Of a stretch of DNA of 64,000 bases, positions 15,480-24,889 are shown in pieces. Both the position numbers and the translations under genes were made by a program. How positions within the stretch are numbered: the first letter of the stretch is position 1; the number at the start of each line of letters is the position of its first letter. A model generated the notes under the pieces. It did not search any database and was not told the origin of the DNA. It saw only the letters and a program-made list of their open reading frames with translations. Source of the DNA: Bacteroidales bacterium (GTDB lineage Bacteria; Bacteroidota; Bacteroidia; Bacteroidales; UBA932); contig JAFZVQ010000003.1 in NCBI GenBank assembly GCA_017617715.1, forward strand, positions 1 to 64,000, given 5' to 3'.

Positions 15480-18400
15480 ATGAGATTACCGAAAATTCTC
15501 ACCCTCGCGGCTCTGCTGTTGCTGCCGGCCCTCGGCCTGCACGCACAGAACCGCACGGTCTCAGGAAAGGTGCTCGACTCCTCGGAGCAGCCGCTGCCCG
15601 GAGTCGGAGTAGTCGTCCAGGGGACCACGAACGGGACCGTGACCGGTGCGGACGGAACTTACTCCCTGAGAGTACCGTCCTCGGACGTGGTCCTGGTCTT
15701 CTCCAGTCTCGGTTATCAGACCAGCAGCGTGAACGTGCCTGCCGGCCAGGGCGTCGTCAACGTCACCCTCGAAGACGACGCGATGTCCATTGAAGAGACT
15801 GTGGTCGTCGGCTACGGCGTCCAGAAGAAGGTCAACCTGACCGGCGCAATCACGGCAGTCGAGAGCAAGCAGCTCGAGAACCGCAGCGCCCACAACCTGA
15901 CCACGATGCTCCAGGGTTCCGTTCCCGGCCTGAACATCAGCACTTCGGCCGGCAACCCCGGCGCCACCGGCAGCCTGAACATCCGAGGCTACACTTCCAT
16001 CAACGGCGGTGATCCCCTGGTGCTCATCGACGGCATCGAGGGAAGCATCAACCGCATCAACCCCCAGGACGTCGAATCCATCTCCGTGATCAAGGACGCA
16101 TCCTCAGCAGCCGTCTACGGCGCACGTGCCGCCTACGGCGTGATCCTCGTAACCACCAAGAGCGGTTCCGAGAAGAACAACAAGGCCACCGTACGCTACA
16201 GCGGCCGCTACGGTGTGGAAATGCCAACCACCTCCACCGACTGGGAGACCACCGGTTACTGGTCCGTCTACACCATCAACAAGTTCTGGTACGAGAGCAA
16301 GGGATCCAACTACGTCAACTACACCGCAGAGGACATGCGTGAGCTCCTCGCCCGCGTCAACGACAAGGTCGAGAATGAAGAGCGTCCCTGGGTGGTCATC
16401 AAGGACGGCAAGTATAAGTACTACGCCAACCACGACTGGTGGCACACCATGTACAACGACGTGCACCCCACCACCAACCACAGCGTGAGCGTGAGCGGAG
16501 GCAACAAGGCCGTCAAGTACTACCTCTCCGGCCAGTACGACCGCCAGGAAGGTATGGTGAAAGCCCGCCCCGACGTGTATGAGAAATACAACCTCAGGGC
16601 GAAGCTCGACGCCCGCATCAACAAGTATGCGCGCATCAGCAACAACACCAACTTCTTCGTCGGCACTTATGACTTCCCCGGCCTCGCGGACATCCAGGAC
16701 TCCTTCGCCTACGGCGACCGCCATGCTCCTGCCTGCTTCCCTGCACAGAACCCGGACGGCACCTGGCTCTACTTCGTGGACGCCCTCGGCTACCGCGTCA
16801 ACAACGGACGCCAGTGGGCATATTCGAGCACCAACCTCAACATCGAAAAGAGGACAGACTTCGCCAACACCACGGAACTCACCATCACCCCGTTCACGGG
16901 TCTCACCCTGAAGGCCAACTACAGCTACCGCACCTACATCAACCACGACACCCACAGGCGTAACCTCATCGAATACTCACAGTATCCCGGCGAGGTCGTG
17001 GTCTACAACAACGGCGGCGCCTTCGACAACTACATGACCGAGAAGAACTCGGAGAACATACGCCAGACCTGGAATGTCTACGGCACCTACGAGCACACAT
17101 GGGCAAGCGCCCACAACTTCAAGGCAATGGCCGGTTTCAACTACGACGACTACCACTACAAGGATGTATGGTCCAAGGGTTACGACCTCATCACCACCGA
17201 GCTCTCCGACCTCGACCTCATCTCCACGGACAAGCGTCCCGCCGAGACCAACGGCGGCCAGACAGCATGGAGGACCGCCGGCTTCTTCGGCCGTATCAAC
17301 TACGACTACAAGGGCCGCTACCTCTTCGAGACTTCCGCCCGTTACGACGGTTCGTCCCGCTTTGCCACCGGCCACAAATGGGGATTCTTCCCATCAGCGT
17401 CAGTGGGCTGGCGTATCAGCGAAGAGCCTTTCTTCTCCCCTGTCAAGCACGTTGTCAACAACCTCAAGCTCCGTGCTTCCTACGGCACCCTGGGCAACCA
17501 GAACGTTGACAATTATTCCTATATCCGCCTGATCAACTTCAAGACTTTCAGCGCCTTTAACTTCGGCGACAACGTGATGGCCCGCTACACCAACCTCGAT
17601 GCTCCCGTGGCTTCCGACAAGACCTGGGAGACCTCCAAGCAGACCAACATCGGCCTCGACCTTGCGATGTGGGGCAACAAGCTGGAATTCACGGCGGAAG
17701 CCTACATCCGCGACACCGTGGGCATGCTCACCGACGGTATGGACATCCCTTCCGTCTACGGTGCATCCACTCCCAAGATGAACGCCGCCGACCTCCGCAC
17801 CAAGGGATACGAACTCTCCCTCAGTTGGAGGGATTCCTTTAAGATCGGCAGCCAGAATTTCGAATACTTCGCAAAGGGCACCCTCAGCGAATTCCGCTCC
17901 AACATCACCAAGTTCAACAACGACACCAAGCTCCTCTCCAACTACTACGAGGGCATGGAACTCGGCGAAATCTGGGGCTTCCACGTAGAAGGCCTGTTCG
18001 CTTCGGACGAAGAAGCAAGGGAATACACCAGCAGAGTGGACCAGTCCTACTGCAACGCCAACCTCAACGGCGGATGGAAAGCCGGCGACCTCAAGTACGC
18101 CGACCTCGGCGGCAAGGTGACCTACGACGAAAACGGCAACGTCATTTCCAACGAGCCTGACGGAGTGATAGGCATAGGCGCCAACACCCTTGCCGATCAC
18201 GGCGACAAGATCTACCTCGGCAACTCCCTGCCCCGCCTGCACTACGGCTTCCAGACCGGTTTCTCAATCGCCGGTTTCGACGTGAGCGTGTTCTTCGAAG
18301 GCACCGGCAACCATTACTGGTATCCCGCCCGCTACAACTTCGACTTCTGGGGTCCCTACTCCCTCGGTTATCCCACCTTCCTCGCGAAGAACTTCCTTGA

Positions 18401-18770
18401 CAACTGCTGGTCCGAAGACAACCCCGACGCTTACTTCCCGAGGCCCCGTTCCAACGTCGCATCCAACGGCGGCGGTGAGCTCGGCCGCGTGAACGACCGC
18501 TACATCCAGAACATCCGCTACCTGCGCTTCAAGAACCTGACAGTGGGCTACGATCTCCCCAAGACTCTCATTTCCCATATCGGACTCGAAGGCCTGCGGG
18601 TCTATTTCTCAGGCGAGAACCTCTACTACTGGTCTCCTATCACCAAGGTCACCGACCATCTTGATCCGGAGAGTTGCTTCAACCGCGGCGGCGACCCTGT
18701 CGACGACCTGAACAACACCGCCTACCCTTGGCAGAAGACATTCATGCTCGGCGTTGATATCACTTTCTAA
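15480..18770 (+). CDS. SusC/RagA-type TonB-dependent outer-membrane transporter
   Basis: 1096 residues. Signal peptide 1-22 (ends LHAQ). A carboxypeptidase D regulatory-like domain at about 24-100 begins TVSGKVLDSSEQPLPGVGV. A TonB-box-like EETVVVGYGVQKK lies near 105-117, followed by the plug domain with the SusC signatures LNIRGYTSINGGDPLVLIDG and VIKDASSAAVYGARAAYGVILV. A large beta-barrel ends in the aromatic VDITF. With SusD it forms a lidded importer driven by TonB. The ligand is not evident; no glycoside hydrolase lies nearby. Confidence 0.96.
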   Translation: MRLPKILTLAALLLLPALGLHAQNRTVSGKVLDSSEQPLPGVGVVVQGTTNGTVTGADGTYSLRVPSSDVVLVFSSLGYQTSSVNVPAGQGVVNVTLEDDAMSIEETVVVGYGVQKKVNLTGAITAVESKQLENRSAHNLTTMLQGSVPGLNISTSAGNPGATGSLNIRGYTSINGGDPLVLIDGIEGSINRINPQDVESISVIKDASSAAVYGARAAYGVILVTTKSGSEKNNKATVRYSGRYGVEMPTTSTDWETTGYWSVYTINKFWYESKGSNYVNYTAEDMRELLARVNDKVENEERPWVVIKDGKYKYYANHDWWHTMYNDVHPTTNHSVSVSGGNKAVKYYLSGQYDRQEGMVKARPDVYEKYNLRAKLDARINKYARISNNTNFFVGTYDFPGLADIQDSFAYGDRHAPACFPAQNPDGTWLYFVDALGYRVNNGRQWAYSSTNLNIEKRTDFANTTELTITPFTGLTLKANYSYRTYINHDTHRRNLIEYSQYPGEVVVYNNGGAFDNYMTEKNSENIRQTWNVYGTYEHTWASAHNFKAMAGFNYDDYHYKDVWSKGYDLITTELSDLDLISTDKRPAETNGGQTAWRTAGFFGRINYDYKGRYLFETSARYDGSSRFATGHKWGFFPSASVGWRISEEPFFSPVKHVVNNLKLRASYGTLGNQNVDNYSYIRLINFKTFSAFNFGDNVMARYTNLDAPVASDKTWETSKQTNIGLDLAMWGNKLEFTAEAYIRDTVGMLTDGMDIPSVYGASTPKMNAADLRTKGYELSLSWRDSFKIGSQNFEYFAKGTLSEFRSNITKFNNDTKLLSNYYEGMELGEIWGFHVEGLFASDEEAREYTSRVDQSYCNANLNGGWKAGDLKYADLGGKVTYDENGNVISNEPDGVIGIGANTLADHGDKIYLGNSLPRLHYGFQTGFSIAGFDVSVFFEGTGNHYWYPARYNFDFWGPYSLGYPTFLAKNFLDNCWSEDNPDAYFPRPRSNVASNGGGELGRVNDRYIQNIRYLRFKNLTVGYDLPKTLISHIGLEGLRVYFSGENLYYWSPITKVTDHLDPESCFNRGGDPVDDLNNTAYPWQKTFMLGVDITF

Positions 18771-18782
18771 AAAATGAATGTT

Positions 18783-20648
18783 ATGAAAAAGTGCATTATA
18801 ACACTGGCAATCGCAAGCCTGACGTTCGTCTCCTGCAACCTCGAAGACGTCCTCACACTGGTTCCCGAGTCCAAGATTACGCCTGAATCATATTTCACGT
18901 CCGCTGAAGACCTCCAGCTCTTCTCGAACTCTTTCTATAACAATCTTCTGGACAAGGAGCCCTTCGCAAGGGAGAGCGACCTTTTCGTGAAGATGAATCC
19001 TTCCGAACTCATCCGCGGCGGCAACGACCGCACAGTGCCCGCCACGGGCGGCGGCTGGGGCAGCGGCACCGGTGCATGGGGCGACCTCCGCAAGATGAAC
19101 ACCCTGCTCGCCAATATCCACAATTGCAAGGACGATAATGCGGTGAAAGAATACACCGCACTGGTGAAGTTCTGGAGGGCTTACTTCTATGCCAACATGG
19201 TACGTAAATTCGGCGACGTGCCGTGGTACGACAAGGAACTCGGCTCCGCCGACGAGGAGCTCTACAATCCCCGCGACAGCCGCGAGACCATCCTGAACCA
19301 CATGATCGAGGATATCGACGTTGCGATAAAGGACCTTCCCGGCAAGGCTGCCGCCCCCCAGACCTCATACCGTGTCAACAAATACACGGCCATGATGGTG
19401 AAGGCGCAGTTCTGCCTGTTCGAAGGTACGTTCAGGAAGTACCACTCCTCTCCCGCACCGTTCGAGACCTCCTACACCGCAGCCGACGGCAGCAGCCACG
19501 ACTACAAATACTATCTCGACCTGGCGGCGGACGCAGCCAAGAAGCTGATGGATACCGGAGCCTACAAGCTCTACTCCACCGGCAAGCCCGGCAGCGACTA
19601 CCTGACCCTGTTCAATTCCACCAACGCCAACCCCGACGAGATAATCCTGGCCATCAACTACGACCGCGACCTCAAGATCAAGCACGACTGCGGACGCGAC
19701 ATCACCAACCAGACCTCCGCCCGCTACGGCATGACCAAGAAACTCGTGGACATGTACCTTATGAAAGACGGCACACGCTTCACCGACAAGCCAGGCTGGA
19801 ACGTGATGCCTTTCGCCGAGGAAGTTGCCGACCGTGATCCCCGTCTCGCCCAGACCATCCGCACTCCCGGTTACTCATGGAAGAAGCCCGGCACCAGCAA
19901 GGACGGCCCCGAGTTCGCCTTCTGCCAGACCGGCTACCAGACCATCAAGTACATCCAGCCCTACGACCTGAAGCCTTATTCCACCGACAACTCCGACAAT
20001 GACATGCCTGTATTCCGTTATGCGGAAGCCCTGCTTATCTATGCCGAAGCCCTGGCGGAACTGGGGACCCTCACCCAGGGCGACCTGGACATCTCGGTCA
20101 ACAAGATCCGCGACCGCGTGGGCATGCCTCACCTCGACATGGCGGCAGCCAACGCCAACCCCGACCCGTACCTGATGTCCGCTGAGACCGGCTACCCCAA
20201 CGTGACCGGCTCCAACAAGGGCGTCATCCTCGAAATCCGCCGTGAAAGGGCGATAGAGCTCTTCCAGGAGGGTTACGGCAGGTACTTCGACCTGATGCGC
20301 TGGAAAGCGGGCTACTGCCTCAACCAGCCTTTCTACGGAATGTACATCCCCGGCCCCGGCAGCTATGTTTTCGGCGACGACAGCAAGTACACCTTCTATG
20401 TCGGCTCCTCCAACGCATCCGGCACCAAGTTCATGATCTATGACCCCGCCGCCGGCGAACAGTCCTCCAACGACGAGGTCTTCTATCTGGTGGACCCCAA
20501 CACCGGGCAACTTGCCACTGCAGGCGTACGCGACGCTCTCCACACCATCCCTCATTCCTTCGATGAGACCAAGCATTACTTCTATCCCATTCCCGAGAAC
20601 GAGATTCTTCTGAACCCCGCTCTCGTGCAGAACCCTAACTGGAAGTAG
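18783..20648 (+). CDS. SusD/RagB-type surface lipoprotein
   Basis: Lid and ligand-capture protein of the SusC importer. The start is placed at MKKCII (18783), which gives a standard lipoprotein signal ending FVSC; an ATG 9 bases earlier gives only three more residues. Helical TPR-like SusD fold: N-terminal VPESKITPESYFTSAEDLQLFSN, middle FRYAEALLIYAEALAELG, and the C-terminal ILEIRRERAIELFQEG region typical of the family. It begins about 12 bases after the SusC stop, the usual tight coupling. Confidence 0.95.
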   Translation: MKKCIITLAIASLTFVSCNLEDVLTLVPESKITPESYFTSAEDLQLFSNSFYNNLLDKEPFARESDLFVKMNPSELIRGGNDRTVPATGGGWGSGTGAWGDLRKMNTLLANIHNCKDDNAVKEYTALVKFWRAYFYANMVRKFGDVPWYDKELGSADEELYNPRDSRETILNHMIEDIDVAIKDLPGKAAAPQTSYRVNKYTAMMVKAQFCLFEGTFRKYHSSPAPFETSYTAADGSSHDYKYYLDLAADAAKKLMDTGAYKLYSTGKPGSDYLTLFNSTNANPDEIILAINYDRDLKIKHDCGRDITNQTSARYGMTKKLVDMYLMKDGTRFTDKPGWNVMPFAEEVADRDPRLAQTIRTPGYSWKKPGTSKDGPEFAFCQTGYQTIKYIQPYDLKPYSTDNSDNDMPVFRYAEALLIYAEALAELGTLTQGDLDISVNKIRDRVGMPHLDMAAANANPDPYLMSAETGYPNVTGSNKGVILEIRRERAIELFQEGYGRYFDLMRWKAGYCLNQPFYGMYIPGPGSYVFGDDSKYTFYVGSSNASGTKFMIYDPAAGEQSSNDEVFYLVDPNTGQLATAGVRDALHTIPHSFDETKHYFYPIPENEILLNPALVQNPNWK

Positions 20649-20651
20649 AAT

Positions 20652-22901
20652 ATGAACACAATAAGCAAAATATTGAAAGTATCAGCCATCGCGGCCGTTT
20701 TCGCCCTCTTGCTTGCATCCTGCGACAAAGAGCCCAAGGAGACTGTCGCGAAGGCCGTGCTCGGCGACCAGACTATCATGTCTTTCGCCGCCAAGAATCC
20801 GGCTGCCCAGACTGTCACCGTTTATTCCGACGGCCCCTGGCACACCAAAGCCCCGTCCTGGATCAGCGTCGATCCCGACACGGGCAACGGAGTCGTGACC
20901 GTGACCGTGACCGCCCAGGAAAACATGGATGCCGGCGGCATGCTTGAGCCCCGCAAGGACACGCTCATCTTCTCCGGCAATACCCTTGCCAGCCGCCTTA
21001 TCATCCTCGTCAACCAGGAAGGCGACGCCTACCGCAGCGCCGAGCATCTGTCCCTCGAAAAGGTGGCGGCGCTTGCCGACGGCAAGTCATTCGTGCTCGA
21101 CGATGCCTCCGTTGCAGCCGTGACATCCGCAGGTTTCGTGGTGAACGACGGCACCGCAACCATTTACGCCAAGTCTTCCAACGAAGTCAATGTTGGCGAC
21201 AAGGTCTCCCTGAAGGGCCTTAAGGGCCGCCTGAACGGACTTCCCGCCATTGTCCAGACAGACGAGGTGAAAGTTGCTTCATCCGGCACTTACACCTATC
21301 CTGAAGCCGTTAAATTCAATGAGACAGTCTCCGGTTATAAGGGTGAGACTATGGATTTCGTGACCGTTTCCGGCATAGTAGCCGGCGGCAATCTGGTATT
21401 CAGCGCAGGCGAAGCGGACTACTCCGTAAAGCAGGTAGACTGCCCATCCAGCCTCAGCATTTCCAGCCTTGGAGGCCACAAGGTTACTCTAAAGGGCTAT
21501 ATCTGCGGCGTACTCGGCGCCAAAATGTACGGCATCATTACCACCGAATGCAAGGACAACGGCGTGGACCAGCTCCTCTATTTCGAGGACGACTTCGAGT
21601 GGCTGGAGCCTTGGACTACAGCATCCAATGCAGGTGATGCAATAGCCACCAACAATCCTTCAACCACTGCTCCCAACGTATTTACAACCGCCTCCTGCGA
21701 AGGCTTCGTTGCTGAATTCATGGCCCGCGGTTACGGCTACTTCGAGGGCAAGCAGGGCCTGGAGTGGACTGAGGTAACTCCCGACAACGCGCCCCCCGGA
21801 AAGGTCCTTTACCTCCAGAAGAACTATCTCAAATTCGGCAAGAGCGATTGGAACTCCGGCCTTACCCTCCCGGCCATGACGGCTATCGAAGGCAGCTCGG
21901 ACGCCACTCTGGAGTTCGACTGGTGCTGGCAGGTTACGGGCGCATTCAAGCCCGACATTATGACCATCACCGTAGAGATAGTCGGTAACGGCACCTGCGA
22001 GGAAAGCGGAAGCGCCCTCAGCGTGCCTCTCGAATCCACGCAGAGCCAGGTAGATGGCGAGAGTGCTATTGTTTGGCAACACGCGTCCGTCAAGCTCAAG
22101 GGCATAGACAGTGCAACCCGCATCAAGATACGTCCTACCAATTACGATCCGTATATTGAGAATCCTGCCCGAGGCCAGAACCGCTGGTACCTGGACAACA
22201 TCAAGGTCGCGCCCGCCGGAGGAAGCGGCAGCGGCGGTGGAGGTGGCGCGGATTCTTTCGGAGCCACCTGGTCATTCGATCCCGAGGCGACTTACGAATC
22301 CGGAACCGATTACTCGCTGAACAATACGACAGGTTCCTGGCTGCTGGCCGACGACAAGGTGGCCAAGCTCAGCGTGATCCGCATCTCCGGCACAGATGCC
22401 AGCAAGGCCTGCACCTTTACCACGGACGAAACGTGGTCCCAGAAGGTTTATCGTTTCCTGTCCTACAGCGTGTATCTGGACGATTACTGGCAGTTCGAAT
22501 TGCCCGCGCCCAAGCATCCGGCCGGCAAATGCAACGTCAAGTTCACAATGAGTTCGTCCGCGGCGGGTCCCAAGGTGTTCGTGATCGAGTATTCCGACGA
22601 CGCCGTCAACTGGACGGCGGTCAACACCAAGAAGACCAGTATGGTAATCAACAAGGATGGCGAGACCCCTTATGAAGTGACATACACTTTCATAATCTCC
22701 CCCGATTATGCTGCCGCAAACGAGCCCAACGACATAGACATCACCTTCGACCTTCCTGCAGGAATCGTTGACGGTACGCTATATGTACGTGCCCGCGTGA
22801 ACGACACCATTACCAACGACCGCAGCAAGATGCTCAACGGCGCAAGCCACGGCGGCACCAACCGCATAGGCAAGTTCGCCTCCGTGACCTTCTCCAAGTA
22901 A
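20652..22901 (+). CDS. Multi-domain surface lipoprotein with BACON and DUF5689-like domains
   Basis: 749 residues. Lipobox LASC at the N-terminus. About 40-117 is a BACON domain (SDGPWHTKAPSWISVDPDTG). About 125-295 resembles DUF5689, an OB-like fold (VNVGDKVSLKGLKGRLNGLP). About 306-520 and 535-749 look like two jelly-roll domains of adhesin or carbohydrate-binding type, joined by a flexible Gly/Ser linker (GGSGSGGGG near 523-532). In Sus-like loci the gene after susD often encodes an extra surface binding protein, and that is the likely role here. No catalytic motif was recognised. Confidence 0.75.
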   Translation: MNTISKILKVSAIAAVFALLLASCDKEPKETVAKAVLGDQTIMSFAAKNPAAQTVTVYSDGPWHTKAPSWISVDPDTGNGVVTVTVTAQENMDAGGMLEPRKDTLIFSGNTLASRLIILVNQEGDAYRSAEHLSLEKVAALADGKSFVLDDASVAAVTSAGFVVNDGTATIYAKSSNEVNVGDKVSLKGLKGRLNGLPAIVQTDEVKVASSGTYTYPEAVKFNETVSGYKGETMDFVTVSGIVAGGNLVFSAGEADYSVKQVDCPSSLSISSLGGHKVTLKGYICGVLGAKMYGIITTECKDNGVDQLLYFEDDFEWLEPWTTASNAGDAIATNNPSTTAPNVFTTASCEGFVAEFMARGYGYFEGKQGLEWTEVTPDNAPPGKVLYLQKNYLKFGKSDWNSGLTLPAMTAIEGSSDATLEFDWCWQVTGAFKPDIMTITVEIVGNGTCEESGSALSVPLESTQSQVDGESAIVWQHASVKLKGIDSATRIKIRPTNYDPYIENPARGQNRWYLDNIKVAPAGGSGSGGGGGADSFGATWSFDPEATYESGTDYSLNNTTGSWLLADDKVAKLSVIRISGTDASKACTFTTDETWSQKVYRFLSYSVYLDDYWQFELPAPKHPAGKCNVKFTMSSSAAGPKVFVIEYSDDAVNWTAVNTKKTSMVINKDGETPYEVTYTFIISPDYAAANEPNDIDITFDLPAGIVDGTLYVRARVNDTITNDRSKMLNGASHGGTNRIGKFASVTFSK

Positions 22902-22924
22902 GGCCCTGAGCCCTCTAAACTACC

Positions 22925-22963
22925 AATAACGGGATGGAACTGATCTGGTTCCATCCCGTTATT
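22925..22963 (+). terminator. Terminator of the Sus operon
   Basis: A perfect 16-bp stem (22925-22940 with 22948-22963) and 7-base loop lies 24 bases after the last stop. The plus-strand 3' side is AT-rich (ATTAATTT) rather than a full T-run, so strength is uncertain. Confidence 0.65.
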
Positions 22964-22969
22964 AATTTA

Positions 22970-23129
22970 AAAAAAGCCGTCAGCCGAACAGTCAGAAAAT
23001 TGTCTGGCTCGAAAGATTTGGGCTCCGGTCCGGTTCGGGAATCCCGCTGCGGGGCGGGCCTGCCTTCCGCGGTCCGAGTGACCCGGTAAGTGAAAAACTT
23101 GATGTTTTCTCCTCTTGGGCCTGACGGCT
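22970..23129 (-). ncRNA. ssrS: 6S RNA candidate (Bacteroidales-1-like)
   Basis: A roughly 160-base GC-rich, non-coding stretch closed by a perfect 9-bp stem: AGCCGTCAG (22975-22983) with CTGACGGCT (23121-23129). On the minus strand the closing stem is followed by a T-run, so its 3' half can serve as terminator, which fixes the orientation. It begins 4 bases after the zapA stop. In proteobacteria the 6S gene ssrS also follows zapA, and Rfam's Bacteroidales-1 RNA is, as I recall, regarded as 6S RNA. 6S RNA mimics an open promoter and sequesters RNA polymerase. I identify it by position and overall shape, not by alignment. Confidence 0.6.
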
Positions 23130-23133
23130 TATG

Positions 23134-23418
23134 CTATTTCAATTTTGCCAGATAGGCCTCCACATCGTCCTGGAGGGCCTTGGCCTCGGCACCGAGCTGC
23201 TGCATCTTCTTCTGGCAGGCAATGCGGTTGACCGTCTCGTTGAGCGTGACTATGATCAGCTTGTCGATGGTGGTCTTGTCGGGGTATTTGGCGTCGTAGG
23301 AACTGAACTTGCGGTTGATTTCATCCGCGGCGGTGCGCATGGTCTCTTCCATCTCCGGGGAGGTGGCGACCATGGGGTATTCAATTCCAGCTATTTTGAG
23401 TTTGATATTCTGTGCCAT
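23134..23418 (-). CDS. zapA: Cell division protein ZapA
   Basis: 94 residues. ZapA binds and bundles FtsZ filaments at the division site. The N-terminal half (IKLKIAGIEYPM then EETMRTAADEINRKF) is the ZapA globular domain; the remainder is the dimerising coiled coil. It starts 2 bases after the ZapB-like gene and is followed at once by the 6S-like RNA. It lies at the downstream end of the polysaccharide operon with only short gaps, so it may receive that transcript unless it has its own promoter. Confidence 0.88.
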   Translation of the reverse strand: MAQNIKLKIAGIEYPMVATSPEMEETMRTAADEINRKFSSYDAKYPDKTTIDKLIIVTLNETVNRIACQKKMQQLGAEAKALQDDVEAYLAKLK

Positions 23419-23420
23419 CG

Positions 23421-23690
23421 CTATTTCTCAAGTAGTTTGATGCAACGGTCGATCTCGCGTATGAGTTTGGTGATGCGCTCCTTGGCAAGGGCCGGGTCGC
23501 CTGTGCCGGAGAAGGCATACTGGAGTTTGAGGTTGTCTATCTGGCCGTCGAGGTCCGTGACCTTTTCCTTGTAGGCGGCGATATCCGCCTTGCTGCGGTC
23601 CAGTTCGGCCTGCAGGGCGTCTGCGCGCTGCTTTTCCGTCTCGTAGAGGGAAATCAGCTTCTCAATGTTCGATTTAATATCTTCCAGCAT
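23421..23690 (-). CDS. ZapB-like coiled-coil protein
   Basis: 89 residues, nearly all charged heptad-like helix (about 5-60: SLYETEKQRADALQAELDRS), with a short conserved-looking C-terminal helix (ERITKLIREIDRCIKLL). The position directly before zapA and the small coiled-coil form suggest a ZapA partner. I cannot show homology to enterobacterial ZapB. It starts 17 bases after the stop of the heptose fusion gene. Confidence 0.6.
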   Translation of the reverse strand: MLEDIKSNIEKLISLYETEKQRADALQAELDRSKADIAAYKEKVTDLDGQIDNLKLQYAFSGTGDPALAKERITKLIREIDRCIKLLEK

Positions 23691-23707
23691 CGGAACAAAT
23701 ATAACAA

Positions 23708-24889
23708 TTATTTTGCGAAAAAGAAATCAATTCCACAGTTACGGGCAAAGAGTGCGTCAGATTCGGAATCGCCGATCATGACTGTGCGCGAGGGCATGAT
23801 TTCCGGGTGGCCGGCAAGCAGTTCGTCGAAAAGGCCGCGATTGGGCTTACGGCACGGATTGTCTTCCTCTACGGCAGTGCAGACGTAGATACCGTCGACT
23901 CGGCCGCCCGCAGCAACGATTTCCTGCAGCATCCAGGCGTGAACGCTATCGAGGGCCTCATGAGTCATCACCCCCCTGCCCACGCCGCGCTGGTTGGTGA
24001 CTATGTAGATGCCGCTGAATTTGGAAGCCGCCTCAGCCAGCGCTTCCCTCGCTCCCGGAATCCATTCGAATTCGGAAATGCTTTTCACATAGTCGCCGGG
24101 GCGAAGGCGGTTGATCACGCCGTCGCGGTCGAGCAGAAGGGTGTCCACGCCTTCGAGGGCGCGCACGATTCCGGAGAGCGTGTCAGGATGCCGCAGGAGC
24201 TCCGGAGCGGCACCGGCACGGGCGTAGTCTTCCGGTATGCCTATATCGATGAAATAGCCGTGCTGCACCAGGCCGCAGAGCCGCCCGGCGGCGCACTGGG
24301 GCTCAAGGACGCCGGTCTCGAAGGAGAAGCTGCCGGACAGGCCGTCGAATATACCGGACGCGCAGTCAATGGCATAGACGCCTCCGTTGATGAGGCCGTC
24401 AGCGCACGGGCGTTTCTCATGGAAAGCGCTTATCGTGCCATCCGGGGCCATCTCCACAGTGCCATAGCGGTCGAAATCACGCATAGGCTTGAGAGCCACC
24501 GCAATCGGTTTTGCGCTGCTTCTGCGGAATTCAAACAGGCGCTCCAGGTCGACGTCGAACCATGTATCTCCGTTGAGCACCACGACTTCAGGCCCACGTG
24601 CCATAGAGGCGGCAAGCCTTATCCCTCCGCCGGTGCCCAGCGGCTGCCCTTCAACGGCGAAACAGAATTCAAAGGGATACTCGGCCGCATATGCGGCAAT
24701 CCATTCCTCAATGAGCTCACGGAGGTAGCCCACGCTCAGGATTACCCGCTCCACATCGAATCTCCGCAGGTTTTCAAGCAGATACCAGAGGAAAGGCTTC
24801 CCTGCCACCGGCGCCATGCACTTAGGCATGCCGTCCAACACGCTCCGCAACCTCGTCCCCAGGCCCCCTGCAAGAATGACTACTTCCAT
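23708..24889 (-). CDS. HddC-GmhB fusion: heptose-1-P guanylyltransferase and heptose bisphosphatase
   Basis: 393 residues with two enzymes of the GDP-D-glycero-alpha-D-manno-heptose route. Residues 1-about 230 are a sugar nucleotidyltransferase with the GGLGTRL loop near 8-14 and the Lys of MPKCMAPVAGKPFLWY. About 245-393 is a HAD phosphatase with DRDGVIN, TNQRG and GDSESD, the GmhB type. GmhB removes the 7-phosphate and HddC then adds GMP, so the fusion covers two consecutive steps. It overlaps gmhA by one base. It is the last enzyme gene of the polysaccharide operon. Confidence 0.85.
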   Translation of the reverse strand: MEVVILAGGLGTRLRSVLDGMPKCMAPVAGKPFLWYLLENLRRFDVERVILSVGYLRELIEEWIAAYAAEYPFEFCFAVEGQPLGTGGGIRLAASMARGPEVVVLNGDTWFDVDLERLFEFRRSSAKPIAVALKPMRDFDRYGTVEMAPDGTISAFHEKRPCADGLINGGVYAIDCASGIFDGLSGSFSFETGVLEPQCAAGRLCGLVQHGYFIDIGIPEDYARAGAAPELLRHPDTLSGIVRALEGVDTLLLDRDGVINRLRPGDYVKSISEFEWIPGAREALAEAASKFSGIYIVTNQRGVGRGVMTHEALDSVHAWMLQEIVAAGGRVDGIYVCTAVEEDNPCRKPNRGLFDELLAGHPEIMPSRTVMIGDSESDALFARNCGIDFFFAK

